A stretch of 64,000 nucleotides of DNA from Saccharopolyspora elongata. GTDB taxonomy: Bacteria; Actinomycetota; Actinomycetes; Mycobacteriales; Pseudonocardiaceae. Under the pieces are notes generated by a model. It saw only the letters and a program-made list of their open reading frames with translations, had not been told where the DNA came from and ran no database searches. The stretch's first letter is position 1, and every line of letters starts with the position of its first letter. The DNA lies in assembly GCF_004348985.1 (NCBI RefSeq), contig NZ_SMKW01000024.1, positions 1-64,000 of the forward strand, read 5' to 3'. The position numbers were made by a program, and so were the translations under genes. Below are positions 1-10,462 of the stretch, one piece after another.

Positions 1-2
1 CG

Positions 3-1556
3 TCCACCCCGGACGCACCACGCCCCCGCGCCGATGCCGGCGGCAGCCGCCCTGGCGGCGCGCCGCCACGCGGCGGACCGGACACCCCCGGCGGTTCTCG
101 CTCGCCCGGCGCCCCGGGAGGACGTTCTGGCGGCCCTTCGAGCTCGGAGGTCCCGAGCCCGCGAACCCCAGGCGGCAGCACACCCAACACGCCCGGCCGA
201 GGCCCGGACACGAACGGCCCCAGCACAACAAAGACACCCGACGGAGCTTCGCCAGGCTCGCCGAAGCCGGACGGCAGCTCGCCCGGCTCACCGAAGAAGC
301 CGGACGGCACGTCCCCGGACACGACGAAGAAACCCGACAGCGGTTCGCCTGACAGCACGAAGAAGCCCGACGGCACCCCACCGGACTCGACGAAGAAGCC
401 GGACGGAGATTCGCCCGAAAGCACGAAGAAACCGGACGCCGATGGCGCACCCGACAAGTCCAAGGACGGCCCGGACTCGCAGTCCGACCCGAACTCCCCG
501 GACGCCGGCGACAAGCCGAACGACCCCGACGCCGACAATCCGGAAAAGGGCACGCCCGAGTACGACCAGAAGATCGACGACGGCGTCAACAACTCGCACC
601 GGACCGACGCAGGCATGTCGGGCCACACCGACCCGAACATGCAGGACCTGGCCAACAAGGTCCCCAACGACGGCAAGCACTTCACGGTCGATGCCCACAT
701 GGGCCCGGACGGCCGAATCCAGATCGGCGGCCGGAGCTACTCACCCGACGAGTTAGCGGACGTCCTGCGCCGCTCGGGCTGGGACGGCAAGAGCCCGATC
801 CGCCTGCTCAGCTGCGACTCGGGCGACTTCGCCAGCGACCTCGCAAAGAAGCTCGACGTAGACGTCACGGCCCCGAGCGGCAAAGCCTGGTCCGACGGAA
901 ACGGAAACGTCTTCGCCAGCAGCACGGCCCCCGACGGCGGCCCGACCTGGCCCCCGGACGGAGGTTGGGACACCCACCACCCCGACGGCTCCAACTCCCC
1001 GGCCAGCGACGACGCCTTCCACCCGTCCCGCGACGGGGCGGACCCCGGCGAAAGGCCGGAGGACGCCGAAGCGCGGGGAGATGACAACGAGCAGATCAAT
1101 CCGGACTCACCTCACTACCAGAATTGGAAGCATTTTCAAAGCGAAGTGCCCCCTGGTGCACCCGGATTCCAAACGGTCGGACGAGTCTACGACTCCCCCA
1201 ATTCACGCAACTACGAACCACTATCTAGCGGCACCAAGGACCCCGCCACAAATAAAGGCCCCGACCCATACAACAGGGCGGCGCTAGCCGAGATCCGAAG
1301 GCGAATAGATAACGGTGATCCCGACTTCGCCGAGCCAACAGTCCTCACCTTGGCGCATCACTTGGAGGTGAAGTTCGCGATGCGCATGAATTCCGGCGAC
1401 GAAGCCACCATCATCATCGATCGCCCACCGTGCGGCTCCGAGTTACCACGGAGCCCAAGCTGCCACGAATACCTTCCCAAGCTTTTACCCCAAGGGAGTA
1501 AGCTAACGGTCATCGACCATGATGGAACAATTCGCCGATACGAAGGGGAAGCATAG
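3..1556 (+). CDS. C-terminal part of polymorphic toxin with DddA-like deaminase domain
   Basis: The reading frame is open from the window edge, so the true start and any N-terminal trafficking domain lie outside. The visible 517 residues begin with a Gly/Pro/Ser-rich linker, then about seven PDGxSP-type repeats (231-458), then a globular region, and end in a domain resembling the SCP1.201/DddA-like deaminases. The HxE motif is at 1359-1367 (HLE). It is followed by PPC at about 1425-1433, a second Cys codon at 1461, and the LLPQGSKLTV segment typical of the family. Known members deaminate cytidine, some in double-stranded DNA. Here the two Cys are spaced wider than the usual CxxC. An immunity-like gene follows with no gap. 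A shorter start at the ATG at 615 is possible but would cut an in-frame linker. The deaminase call is from motifs; the activity is inferred. Confidence 0.78.
   Translation, partial: STPDAPRPRADAGGSRPGGAPPRGGPDTPGGSRSPGAPGGRSGGPSSSEVPSPRTPGGSTPNTPGRGPDTNGPSTTKTPDGASPGSPKPDGSSPGSPKKPDGTSPDTTKKPDSGSPDSTKKPDGTPPDSTKKPDGDSPESTKKPDADGAPDKSKDGPDSQSDPNSPDAGDKPNDPDADNPEKGTPEYDQKIDDGVNNSHRTDAGMSGHTDPNMQDLANKVPNDGKHFTVDAHMGPDGRIQIGGRSYSPDELADVLRRSGWDGKSPIRLLSCDSGDFASDLAKKLDVDVTAPSGKAWSDGNGNVFASSTAPDGGPTWPPDGGWDTHHPDGSNSPASDDAFHPSRDGADPGERPEDAEARGDDNEQINPDSPHYQNWKHFQSEVPPGAPGFQTVGRVYDSPNSRNYEPLSSGTKDPATNKGPDPYNRAALAEIRRRIDNGDPDFAEPTVLTLAHHLEVKFAMRMNSGDEATIIIDRPPCGSELPRSPSCHEYLPKLLPQGSKLTVIDHDGTIRRYEGEA
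231..458 (+). repeat. PDGxSP/KKPDG tandem coding repeat
   Basis: Two diverged units (KTPDGASPGSP at 231, KPDGSSPGSP at 264) are followed by five 33-base units starting at 294, 327, 360, 393 and 426. Each of these encodes an 11-residue KKPDGxSPDST-like peptide. The repeat forms a charged, disordered linker in the toxin, between the upstream part and the C-terminal toxin tip. Confidence 0.85.
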
Positions 1557-1967
1557 ATGCCAATCGAGGCGTATTTCCGAAAAATGATCAATGGCCGACT
1601 TCGCGAAACCTCCTTCACCGCAATCACAGCCGCCGACGTCGAAGAGCTGGTCGAACTTCTATCCGAGGACACGACAGACGACGCACACATCTACCACACA
1701 GAGCGCCGATCACCCAGCGGGAAGCCTGACCATCTTCTGACCGTTGGCATTCGGAACCACAACCACGGCGCAATGTCATTCCTGGATTCCAAATTCGTCC
1801 AGTTCTTCAGCAAAGGCGACACACCCGAATTCGAACCGTTCTACAATGAACGCGAGTTTCCGCCGTACTGCGAAGTCGGCAAGGATGTTATCAAAAAAGC
1901 GCTCGTAGAATTCTTCGAGACAGGCACTCGACCCACATCCATTAAGTGGCAGTCCGAGGAACTGTAG
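1557..1967 (+). CDS. Imm1-type immunity protein for the upstream toxin
   Basis: This encodes a 136-residue soluble protein. Its ATG follows the toxin stop codon directly (TAG at 1554-1556, ATG at 1557), so the two are translationally linked. The C-terminal pattern, a pair of aromatic-rich strands, then FPP, then an acidic/hydrophobic helix ALVEFFETGTRPTSIKWQ, fits the Imm1 family, whose members end in a GxRPxxVxW motif. Imm1 proteins commonly accompany actinobacterial deaminase toxins. Lower GC and codon bias than the flanking genes (AAA, ATT, TTC mixtures) fit an accessory origin. The family call rests on position and the RPTSIKW motif. Binding to this toxin is inferred. Confidence 0.7.
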   Translation: MPIEAYFRKMINGRLRETSFTAITAADVEELVELLSEDTTDDAHIYHTERRSPSGKPDHLLTVGIRNHNHGAMSFLDSKFVQFFSKGDTPEFEPFYNEREFPPYCEVGKDVIKKALVEFFETGTRPTSIKWQSEEL

Positions 1968-2193
1968 AGCAACCCATCGCGACACCGGGCAAGCAAGCGG
2001 TACTACCCGAGCCCAACACTTCGCCTGAGACGCTTTTCGTCGCCCCAAGGCACCGATGTGTCGACGCGAGCGTCATTCTCGCGAAGGCGGCGCCAAGGGG
2101 GGCTTGCTCCTGGTCACCGGGCGGTGACCGGGATGTCCCTCCCTACTGGAGGCCGGCCGCGGGTTTGACGAGCAATGACAGGTGCAAGGCGAG

Positions 2194-2398
2194 ATGTCTG
2201 GACGGGATGACTTCGGGGCGGGGCGCGAGGATCTGGCCGCGCGCAACGCCGCGTTGCGTGATCAGATCGACAACATGCTCTCGGGTCTTCGGCGACGCAC
2301 CGGCCGAGGAGTTCCAGGTCGACCTAGAGCGCTACCCCCGCACCGAGGACAGCACGCCCGACTGGTTCCGCGCGCAGCTGTCCACCGGCCAGGCGTAA
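2194..2398 (+). pseudogene. decayed YbaB/EbfC-like small protein
   Basis: From the ATG at 2194 the peptide MSGRDDFGAGREDLAARNA continues to about 2305. It resembles the N-terminal helix of small YbaB/EbfC-like proteins that often open toxin or secretion operons in this group. The frame then fails. A different frame carries a plausible tail (DAPAEEFQVDLERYPRTED...) up to a stop at 2396-2398. A frameshift plus internal deletion would explain both pieces. No intact alternative gene is seen in 1968-2590; the rest of that stretch looks like decayed sequence. Confidence 0.35.
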
Positions 2399-2594
2399 GC
2401 CTCGACCAGTCCACGGCGAAGACGAGTGAGCGCTGCCGCGGACAGCAGCGGGTTCTCCTCGTTCTTCAGGATGCGTCCGCCGTGAGCTTCGTCGAGGAGC
2501 AGGAGCTGTCCGGGCACAAAGGACCTGGGCTGCGCCGGCCCGAAGCGCTGTTCGGAAGATTCCGGGCGAACATCTTCGACGTTCGATGTGGGTG

Positions 2595-2635
2595 AGGGGC
2601 ACCCGTGACCCAGCTACTTGGTCACGGGTGCCCCT
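2595..2635. terminator. bidirectional hairpin, 16-bp perfect arms
   Basis: Arms 2595-2610 and 2620-2635 are exact reverse complements (AGGGGCACCCGTGACC) with a 9-base loop. The hairpin sits just after the endonuclease V stop codon on the minus strand. Nearly the same stem recurs at 24885-24920. Confidence 0.7.
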
Positions 2636-2639
2636 AATC

Positions 2640-3305
2640 TCAGTCCTGGGTTCGGCCCAGGTGGTCCGCCGTGCGGGTCGTCTCCGGCAGGCGGTACTTC
2701 GGCGCCAGGCGGAGCACCAGGTCACAGGCCCCGTCGAGGGTGTAGCGGTGGCCGACGGAGACGAACACCGGCTTCACCCCGCGCTGCGTGCGCAGCGCCC
2801 GGCCGACGACTTCGTCGTCCATCCGCAGCGGCGACCACTCCCCTCGCTGCTCGTCTGGCGGTTCGTAGCGGCCCATTGCCGTCTTGCCGACGCCAATGCT
2901 CGGGAGGTCCGTCAGGACGCCCAGATGGCAGGCCAGGCCGAAGCGGCGTGGGTGGGCCAGGCCCTGTCCGTCGCAGACCAGGACGTCCGGTACGACCGAC
3001 AGCTTCTTCAGCGCCTCTAGCAGCGATGGCGCTTCGCGGAATGCGAACAAGCCTGGGATATAGGGGAATTCCGGCTTTCCGCACACGACCACACTGTCCA
3101 CAACAGACAGATCTGCCACGTTGAGGACCGTCACCGCAGCGACCAGTTCGTCCGAGTCGTCGCGGTAGGCGACGTCCAGGCCCGCCGCCGTGCGCACCTC
3201 CGCGGGCTCGCCGTCGAAGCGCACGAGCGGGCGCAGCTTCTCCTGGATCGCAATAGCCTCGGCTTCCGTCGAGGGCCAGGGGTGCGGCTCACGGACTCGG
3301 ATCAC
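2640..3305 (-). CDS. nfi: endonuclease V (deoxyinosine 3' endonuclease)
   Basis: This 221-residue protein starts at GTG (3303-3305). Endonuclease V nicks DNA one phosphodiester 3' of deoxyinosine, the product of adenine deamination. The family motifs are present in order: GLDVAY with catalytic Asp44; the wedge FPYIPGLFAFREAP (Tyr82, Glu91); and CDGQGLAHPRRFGLACH with Asp112 and His118. The length matches the bacterial family (about 220). It stands alone, flanked by hairpins on both sides. The nearby deaminase toxin is probably coincidental, though both concern base deamination. Confidence 0.93.
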   Translation of the reverse strand: MIRVREPHPWPSTEAEAIAIQEKLRPLVRFDGEPAEVRTAAGLDVAYRDDSDELVAAVTVLNVADLSVVDSVVVCGKPEFPYIPGLFAFREAPSLLEALKKLSVVPDVLVCDGQGLAHPRRFGLACHLGVLTDLPSIGVGKTAMGRYEPPDEQRGEWSPLRMDDEVVGRALRTQRGVKPVFVSVGHRYTLDGACDLVLRLAPKYRLPETTRTADHLGRTQD

Positions 3306-3326
3306 GCACCCGATGCTAGGGCAGTC

Positions 3327-3370
3327 CGTGAGTGCTTCGGGGGGTGCTATGACGCCCCGAAGCGCTCACG
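3327..3370. terminator. hairpin downstream of aldehyde dehydrogenase
   Basis: Arms 3327-3342 and 3355-3370 (CGTGAGTGCTTCGGGG against its complement) pair over 16 bp with one mismatch. The hairpin lies between the aldehyde dehydrogenase stop and the start of endonuclease V, so it would terminate the dehydrogenase transcript. Confidence 0.6.
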
Positions 3371-3382
3371 GGTCCCTGGCCG

Positions 3383-4795
3383 TCAGCGCTGGATGGACTT
3401 GGTCTCGAGGAACTCCTCGATGCCGTGGCGGCCGAACTCGCGGCCGTTGCCGGACTGCTTGTAGCCGCCGAACGGGGCGTTGGGGTTGAAGCGGCCGCCG
3501 TTGACGTCGACCTGGCCCGTCCGCAGCCGCCGGGCCACCGCCAGGGCCCGCTCGTCCGAACCGAACACCGCGCCCGCCAGGCCGTAGTCGGTGCCGTTGG
3601 CGATCCGCACGGCCTCGTCCTCGTCCCGGTACGGCAAGATCGACAGCACCGGGCCGAAGATCTCCTCCTGCGCGATGGTCATCTCCGGCGTCACCCCGGC
3701 GAACACCGTCGGCCGCACGAAGAAGCCCTTCTCCAGGCCCTCCGGCCGCTCCGGCCCGCCGGCGACCAGCTTCGCGCCTTCCTCGATGCCCTTGCGGATG
3801 TAGTCCACGACGCGGTCCCGCTGCGCCTCCGAAACCATCGGCCCGATCCGGGTGGAATCGTCGGTGGGGTCGCCGACGGTGTACTTCGCGGCCGCCGCGA
3901 CGGCCAGCTCCACCGCCTCGGCCAGCCGCGACTCCGGCACCAGCATGCGGCTCAGCGCGTTGCAGCTCTGGCCGCCGTTCGGGAAGCAGCCGGCGACGCC
4001 GAGCTTCACCGCCTTGGCCAGGTCGGCGTCGTCGAGCACCACGTTCGCCGACTTGCCGCCGAGTTCCAGCGCCACCCGCTTCACCGTCTGCGCGGCCACC
4101 TCCGACACGCGCCGGCCGGCCCGGGTGGAGCCGGTGAAGGACACCATGTCGACGCCCGGGTGCGCCGCCAGCGCCTCGCCGACCACCGGCCCGGTGCCGT
4201 GCACCAGGTTGAACGCGCCCGCCGGCACGCCCGCGTCCGCGACGATCTCGGCGAAGATCGCGGCCGTCAGCGGCGCCACCTCGCTGGGCTTGAGCACCAC
4301 GGTGCAGCCGACCGCCAGCGCGGGAACCACCTTGGCGACGATCTGGTGCAGCGGGTAGTTCCACGGCGTGATCGCGGCGACCACACCGATCGGCTCGCGC
4401 ACGATCAGCGAGTTGCCGACCTCCTCGGTCCAGGCGAAGCCGTTCTCCAGCACGTCGGCGATCCCGCCCGAGGTCGCCACCGGGACGCTCGCGTGCACCT
4501 GGGTGGCGAACTTGATCGGCGAGCCCATCTCGGCGGTCACCGTCGCGGCGATCTCGTCGCGGCGCTCGGCGATCCCCGCGGAGATCCGCCGGGCCACCGC
4601 GATGCGCTCCGCGAGCGGCGTGCCCGCCCAGCCGTCGAAGGCGGCCCGGGCCGCGGCTACCGCGGCGTCCACATCGGACGGCGTGCCGGCCGGCACCGAG
4701 CCGATCACCTCCTCGGTGGCCGGGTTGAGCACCTCGATCCGCGCCTCGCCGCCCTCGACGTGAGCACCGCCGATGATGTGGCCGGTGTGCGCCAT
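3383..4795 (-). CDS. aldehyde dehydrogenase family protein
   Basis: This is an NAD(P)-dependent ALDH-superfamily enzyme of 470 residues. The start was chosen at the ATG at 4793-4795 because GGGAGG lies four bases upstream; an in-frame ATG 11 codons earlier lacks such a site. Visible motifs are [10 protein letters not shown] (cofactor region), [31 protein letters not shown] with the general-base Glu, and [10 protein letters not shown] with the nucleophilic Cys at about residue 280. The C-terminal [18 protein letters not shown] is also typical. The substrate cannot be read from the sequence. The neighbour downstream on the same strand is endonuclease V, which is unrelated. Confidence 0.92.
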   Translation of the reverse strand: MAHTGHIIGGAHVEGGEARIEVLNPATEEVIGSVPAGTPSDVDAAVAAARAAFDGWAGTPLAERIAVARRISAGIAERRDEIAATVTAEMGSPIKFATQVHASVPVATSGGIADVLENGFAWTEEVGNSLIVREPIGVVAAITPWNYPLHQIVAKVVPALAVGCTVVLKPSEVAPLTAAIFAEIVADAGVPAGAFNLVHGTGPVVGEALAAHPGVDMVSFTGSTRAGRRVSEVAAQTVKRVALELGGKSANVVLDDADLAKAVKLGVAGCFPNGGQSCNALSRMLVPESRLAEAVELAVAAAAKYTVGDPTDDSTRIGPMVSEAQRDRVVDYIRKGIEEGAKLVAGGPERPEGLEKGFFVRPTVFAGVTPEMTIAQEEIFGPVLSILPYRDEDEAVRIANGTDYGLAGAVFGSDERALAVARRLRTGQVDVNGGRFNPNAPFGGYKQSGNGREFGRHGIEEFLETKSIQR

Positions 4796-4880
4796 GAAGC
4801 CTCCCTGATCCAACGCAGCAGACGTCACGGCGAGCCTGTCACAACAGACGAACCCCGAGGAACCCGCGAAAGGCTGGTGA

Positions 4881-5495
4881 TCAGTCGAACCTGGGCGACT
4901 CGGTGCGGGTCCGCTTGAGCTCGAAGAAGTACGGGTAGCTGGCCAGCGCGAGCGCCCCGTCGAACAGCTTCGCCGCCTCCTCGCCGCGCGGGATGCGCGT
5001 GATCACCGGGCCGAAGAACGCCACGCCGTCGACGTGGATGGTCGGGGTGCCGACCTCGTCGCCCACCGGGTCCATGCCCGCGTGGTGGCTGGCGCGCAGT
5101 TCCTCGTCGTACTCGGTGCTGCCGGCCGCCTCGGCCAGCGACGCGGGCAGGCCGGCCTCCGCCAGCGATTCGGCGATCACCTGGCCGAAATCCTTGTTGC
5201 CCTGGTCGTGCAGCCGGGTGCCCATCGCGGTGTAGAGCGGCGACAGCACCTCGTCGCCGTGGTGCTTGGCCGCGGCGATGGCCACCCGCACCGGGCCCCA
5301 CGCCGTGTCCAGCAGCTCCCGGTACTCCTCCGGCAGGTCGCGACCCTCGTTGAGCACCGACAGGCTCATCACGCGGAAGTTCAGGTCGATGTCGCGGACC
5401 TTGGCGACCTCCAGGATCCAGCGCGAGGACACCCAGGCGAACGGGCACACCGGGTCGAAGTAGAAGTCGACCCTGGGTCGGGCAGCGGCGGTCAT
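4881..5495 (-). CDS. DsbA-like mycothiol-dependent nitroreductase (Rv2466c-like)
   Basis: This 204-residue thioredoxin-fold protein has the DsbA family insertion. The start is the ATG at 5493-5495, preceded by GGAGG; upstream extension into a longer frame is noncoding-like. The active site near residue 15 reads DPVCPFAW, so it has one Cys (CPFA) where M. tuberculosis Rv2466c carries CPWC. The cis-proline region is [10 protein letters not shown]. In mycobacteria this family reduces nitro compounds with mycothiol. It is divergent from pepN, as in M. tuberculosis, which supports orthology. A DsbA-family dithiol-disulfide isomerase-like protein is the safer general name. Confidence 0.85.
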   Translation of the reverse strand: MTAAARPRVDFYFDPVCPFAWVSSRWILEVAKVRDIDLNFRVMSLSVLNEGRDLPEEYRELLDTAWGPVRVAIAAAKHHGDEVLSPLYTAMGTRLHDQGNKDFGQVIAESLAEAGLPASLAEAAGSTEYDEELRASHHAGMDPVGDEVGTPTIHVDGVAFFGPVITRIPRGEEAAKLFDGALALASYPYFFELKRTRTESPRFD

Positions 5496-5719
5496 CAAGC
5501 CTCCAACGTTCGAAGTAGCCCGCGGGCGCGTTCCAGCGCGCCCCGTCATGGGTACCAACCCCGGTAGAGCCGTTTGTCTTCCCGCCCGGACCGACACGCC
5601 GACGGGGGGAGCCTGACCCGCCCGGCGGCACGGCCGCACGCGGACGTGATTTGATGCCTGCGCCAGGTACGCCAGGCGTGCCTGGCCTGACGAGTCCCCG
5701 ACGAGCAACGAGGTGATCC

Positions 5720-8293
<2,574 letters not shown>

Positions 8294-8305
8294 GCTGATC
8301 GGTCG

Positions 8306-8338
8306 AGGGGCACCGGCGACTCGGTCGCCGGTGCCCCT
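8306..8338 (+). terminator. hairpin terminator after pepN
   Basis: Arms 8306-8320 and 8324-8338 (AGGGGCACCGGCGAC) are perfect complements over 15 bp with a 3-base loop, followed by TTT. The outer AGGGGCACC matches the stems at 2595 and 24885. Confidence 0.8.
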
Positions 8339-8438
8339 TTCGCGTTGGGTGAGCTTCCTTTTCAGGTGAACACGAATCGTGTCGAAATGGACACGGCGAG
8401 TAAGATTTCGTTGTTCTGCCCGACGTGAGGGGGCGTCG

Positions 8439-9173
8439 ATGCCCGAGCTGATCACCGCCATCGCGCAGCTGCTGTGGCCGTTGATCGCGCTGCTGGCGAT
8501 CGTGGTGTTCCGGCGGGCCATCGGGCGGGTGCTGCGCACCGCCGAGAAGCGGGAGCTGGAGTTCGAGATCGGCGGTCAGAAGCTGACCATGCACGAGCTC
8601 AACGATCAGCAGACCGAGATGATCCAGGACCTGCAGCGGCAGCTGAGCATGCTCAGCAAGGAGCTGGCGGACCGCGACCGGATCGGCATCCCGGCGGAAA
8701 CCCCGAAGCCGCTCCCGGTTCCGGCCCTGCCCGAGACGCCCGAGATCTCCGGCAACGGCGACGGCCACATCGAGGACGAGGTGCCGCCGGTCGGTTCGGA
8801 ACCGCTCGCGGTGCTGTGGGTCTCGGAGAAGCCGGAGGCGCACGCGATCCTGGCCGAGCAGCTGAGGGACAACGGCGTGCGGGTGACGATGACGACGAAC
8901 AACGACGCGGCGCTGGCGGAGCTCTCGCAACGCCAGTACCGGCTGATCGTGGAGGACATGGGCCGCAAGGAGAACGGACGGTGGCGCCCCGACGCGGGCT
9001 TGGCGCTGCTGCGCGAACTGCGCGATCTGGGCGTGGACACCCCGGTGATCGTGTACAGCACCCAGCGGGCCCAGCAGCAGTACGGCGACCAAGCGCGACG
9101 GCTGGGCGCGGTCGGCACGACGTCGTCGGCCTACGAGATGTTCCAGAACCTCCAGAGCTTCGACCTGCTCTGA
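8439..9173 (+). CDS. membrane-anchored receiver-like (REC-fold) protein
   Basis: This 244-residue protein starts at the ATG at 8439, preceded by GAGGGGG. One N-terminal transmembrane segment (about residues 8-25) is followed by a coiled-coil-prone stretch (LNDQQTEMIQDLQRQLSML), a Pro-rich linker, and a domain from about residue 125 to the end with the alternating pattern of a response-regulator receiver. Its parts are LAVLWVSE, a VEDMGR segment carrying a possible phosphoacceptor Asp, TPVIVYST and GAVGTTSSAYEMFQNL. No kinase or output domain is present and no two-component partner is nearby. Function is unknown. Confidence 0.7.
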   Translation: MPELITAIAQLLWPLIALLAIVVFRRAIGRVLRTAEKRELEFEIGGQKLTMHELNDQQTEMIQDLQRQLSMLSKELADRDRIGIPAETPKPLPVPALPETPEISGNGDGHIEDEVPPVGSEPLAVLWVSEKPEAHAILAEQLRDNGVRVTMTTNNDAALAELSQRQYRLIVEDMGRKENGRWRPDAGLALLRELRDLGVDTPVIVYSTQRAQQQYGDQARRLGAVGTTSSAYEMFQNLQSFDLL

Positions 9174-9191
9174 GCCTTCAAGCGGTGAAGC

Positions 9192-9234
9192 GAACGGCCT
9201 GTTCACCTCACCTATCGAGGCGAACAGGCCGTTC
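9192..9234. terminator. convergent-gene hairpin
   Basis: Arms 9192-9209 and 9217-9234 pair over 18 bp with one mismatch around GAACGGCCTGTTC. The hairpin is placed between two convergent genes and probably serves both. Confidence 0.75.
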
Positions 9235-9321
9235 ACTCCACACCAAGCATCGCGCCCTGCGGGACTCGCGGCCCCGCGCTTGGGGCTCCGTGAGCGCGGC
9301 CGTCGAGTCTGGAAACGGGCC

Positions 9322-9825
9322 TTAGTGGCGGGCTCGGGACTCTTGGTAGCTGGTGCCTGCCGTGTCGGCCAGCATTCGGAGGGCTCCGATGAGGCCGTCG
9401 ATCAGCTCGCCCTCCTTGAAGGACGCCACCATGCTCATCGCCGCGAGCTGGCAGCTGCGGTCCGGGATCCGCCGGTACGCTTCCTCACCGGTGACGATCT
9501 CGAACTTCTGCTGGCCCGGCGACACCGCGATCAGCACGCCCTCCCCGGCCTGCGAGCCGAGGTTCGCGTGCAGTTCCTCCGCCTGCTTGCGGGTGTCCTC
9601 GCCGAGGTCGCCGAGGTAGATCGCGAACTCCAGCCCGGTGCTGCGACTGGACAGCGCCAGCGCCTCGTCGAGCCGCGCGAGCTGGCCCGGGCCGAACGGC
9701 AGTCGCGGGCGGTCCGGTTCGACGTGGCGCGCGACGGACAGCCGACCGGTGGCCATCATCGCCTCGCCGACGCCGAGCTCACCAGCGTCCACGGCGGATC
9801 GCTCCGCGATCTCACCAGTTGCCAC
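9322..9825 (-). CDS. DUF5130 family protein (Rv2468c-like)
   Basis: This 167-residue protein starts at GTG (9823-9825) with GGGGAGG upstream. Its fold pattern resembles the TPM-type domain: FAIYLGDLGEDTRKQAEELH, then GVLIAVSPGQQKFEIVTG, then a helical end. It has no signal peptide. It lies next to pepN as in mycobacteria. The start overlaps the end of the preceding membrane-protein gene by 14 bases, so the two are likely co-translated. The biochemical role is unknown. Confidence 0.72.
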   Translation of the reverse strand: MATGEIAERSAVDAGELGVGEAMMATGRLSVARHVEPDRPRLPFGPGQLARLDEALALSSRSTGLEFAIYLGDLGEDTRKQAEELHANLGSQAGEGVLIAVSPGQQKFEIVTGEEAYRRIPDRSCQLAAMSMVASFKEGELIDGLIGALRMLADTAGTSYQESRARH

Positions 9826-10072
9826 GTGCGCCTCCCCGAGCGGTGCTCGGCCGCGCGTCTGCCGGCGCGGCCTCCGAATCCACGTCTGCCACCGGCACGG
9901 CGGTGTTCACGCCGGTCGGGTTGGCCACCCAGTACACCGGCGCGAAATCCCACTCCTGCCCCGCGCGGTAACGCGGACGGGTGAGCCTGGGCCACATCGC
10001 GATGAGCACGATCAGGCCGTAGAGGGCCGTTGGGATCACCGCCAGGTAGAGAACAGTCTCCGCCACAGTCAC
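9812..10072 (-). CDS. small single-TM conserved membrane protein
   Basis: This is an 86-residue protein if started at the GTG at 10070-10072 (MTVAETVLYLAVIPTAL...). An upstream in-frame start would add 18 less hydrophobic residues. One membrane helix spans about residues 3-25. It is followed by a basic segment and a conserved-looking cytosolic stretch (WDFAPVYWVANPTG), then a variable Ala/Pro tail. It is the first gene of a two-gene unit with the DUF5130 gene. No function recognised. Confidence 0.6.
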   Translation of the reverse strand: MTVAETVLYLAVIPTALYGLIVLIAMWPRLTRPRYRAGQEWDFAPVYWVANPTGVNTAVPVADVDSEAAPADARPSTARGGARGNW

Positions 10073-10254
10073 GCGAGTACGGTATCCGATGACCGCCGCT
10101 TCGTGCGCCCGACCTGTGGCGCGCATGATCGGCGTCGGTAACCGTCACCTAGCCCGACCCGGACACGTTCGAGTGATCCGAAGGCCGCCGTGAGCGCCCC
10201 GAGCGCGGTTCCCGCTGGTGGAGAGCGAATCGGGCGACGCAAGGAACTACGTAC

Positions 10255-10308
10255 GGTTACTAGTCAAGAGTGTTATGCGTCACTTAAAGTAACTCGTTCA
10301 GAGTAACC
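10255..10308. promoter_or_regulatory. AGTAAC repeats upstream of GVRIS gene
   Basis: The 320-base gap 10141-10462 is AT-richer than its surroundings. GGTTACT at 10255-10261 is the inverted complement of AGTAACC at 10302-10308, and another AGTAAC lies at 10288-10293. This could be an operator or part of the promoter of the following gene. No protein is assigned to it. Confidence 0.35.
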
Positions 10309-10426
10309 AGTGCCCCCGAATGGGGTCCAACCAGACGGTTGCAATGCGCGGCGACTTGGCGGCTTGTCCCTGAGGGTTCCTGCTCCTAGTTTTTCACCTG
10401 TATGGGTCTTGCATATTTGATCACAT

Positions 10427-10456
10427 GCGTTCAAAGCGTCATTTGAATGCGGGAGG
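10427..10456 (+). promoter_or_regulatory. short inverted repeat abutting the ribosome site of the GVRIS gene
   Basis: GCGTTCAAA (10427-10435) and TTTGAATGC (10442-10450) are complementary with one mismatch. The stem is followed directly by GGGAGG (10451-10456), six bases before the ATG. It could act as an operator or modulate translation. Confidence 0.35.
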
Positions 10457-10462
10457 CACACT

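Noticed and set aside
34..756. Arg/Pro-rich 240-residue frame at the left edge
   Set aside because: It is a shifted frame of the toxin linker. The true frame is open from position 3 and encodes clear PDG repeats.
2332..2517. Small minus-strand frame with LLLLDEAHGG
   Set aside because: It resembles a DEAH string by chance. There is no Walker A, no ribosome site, and it overlaps the decayed gene region.
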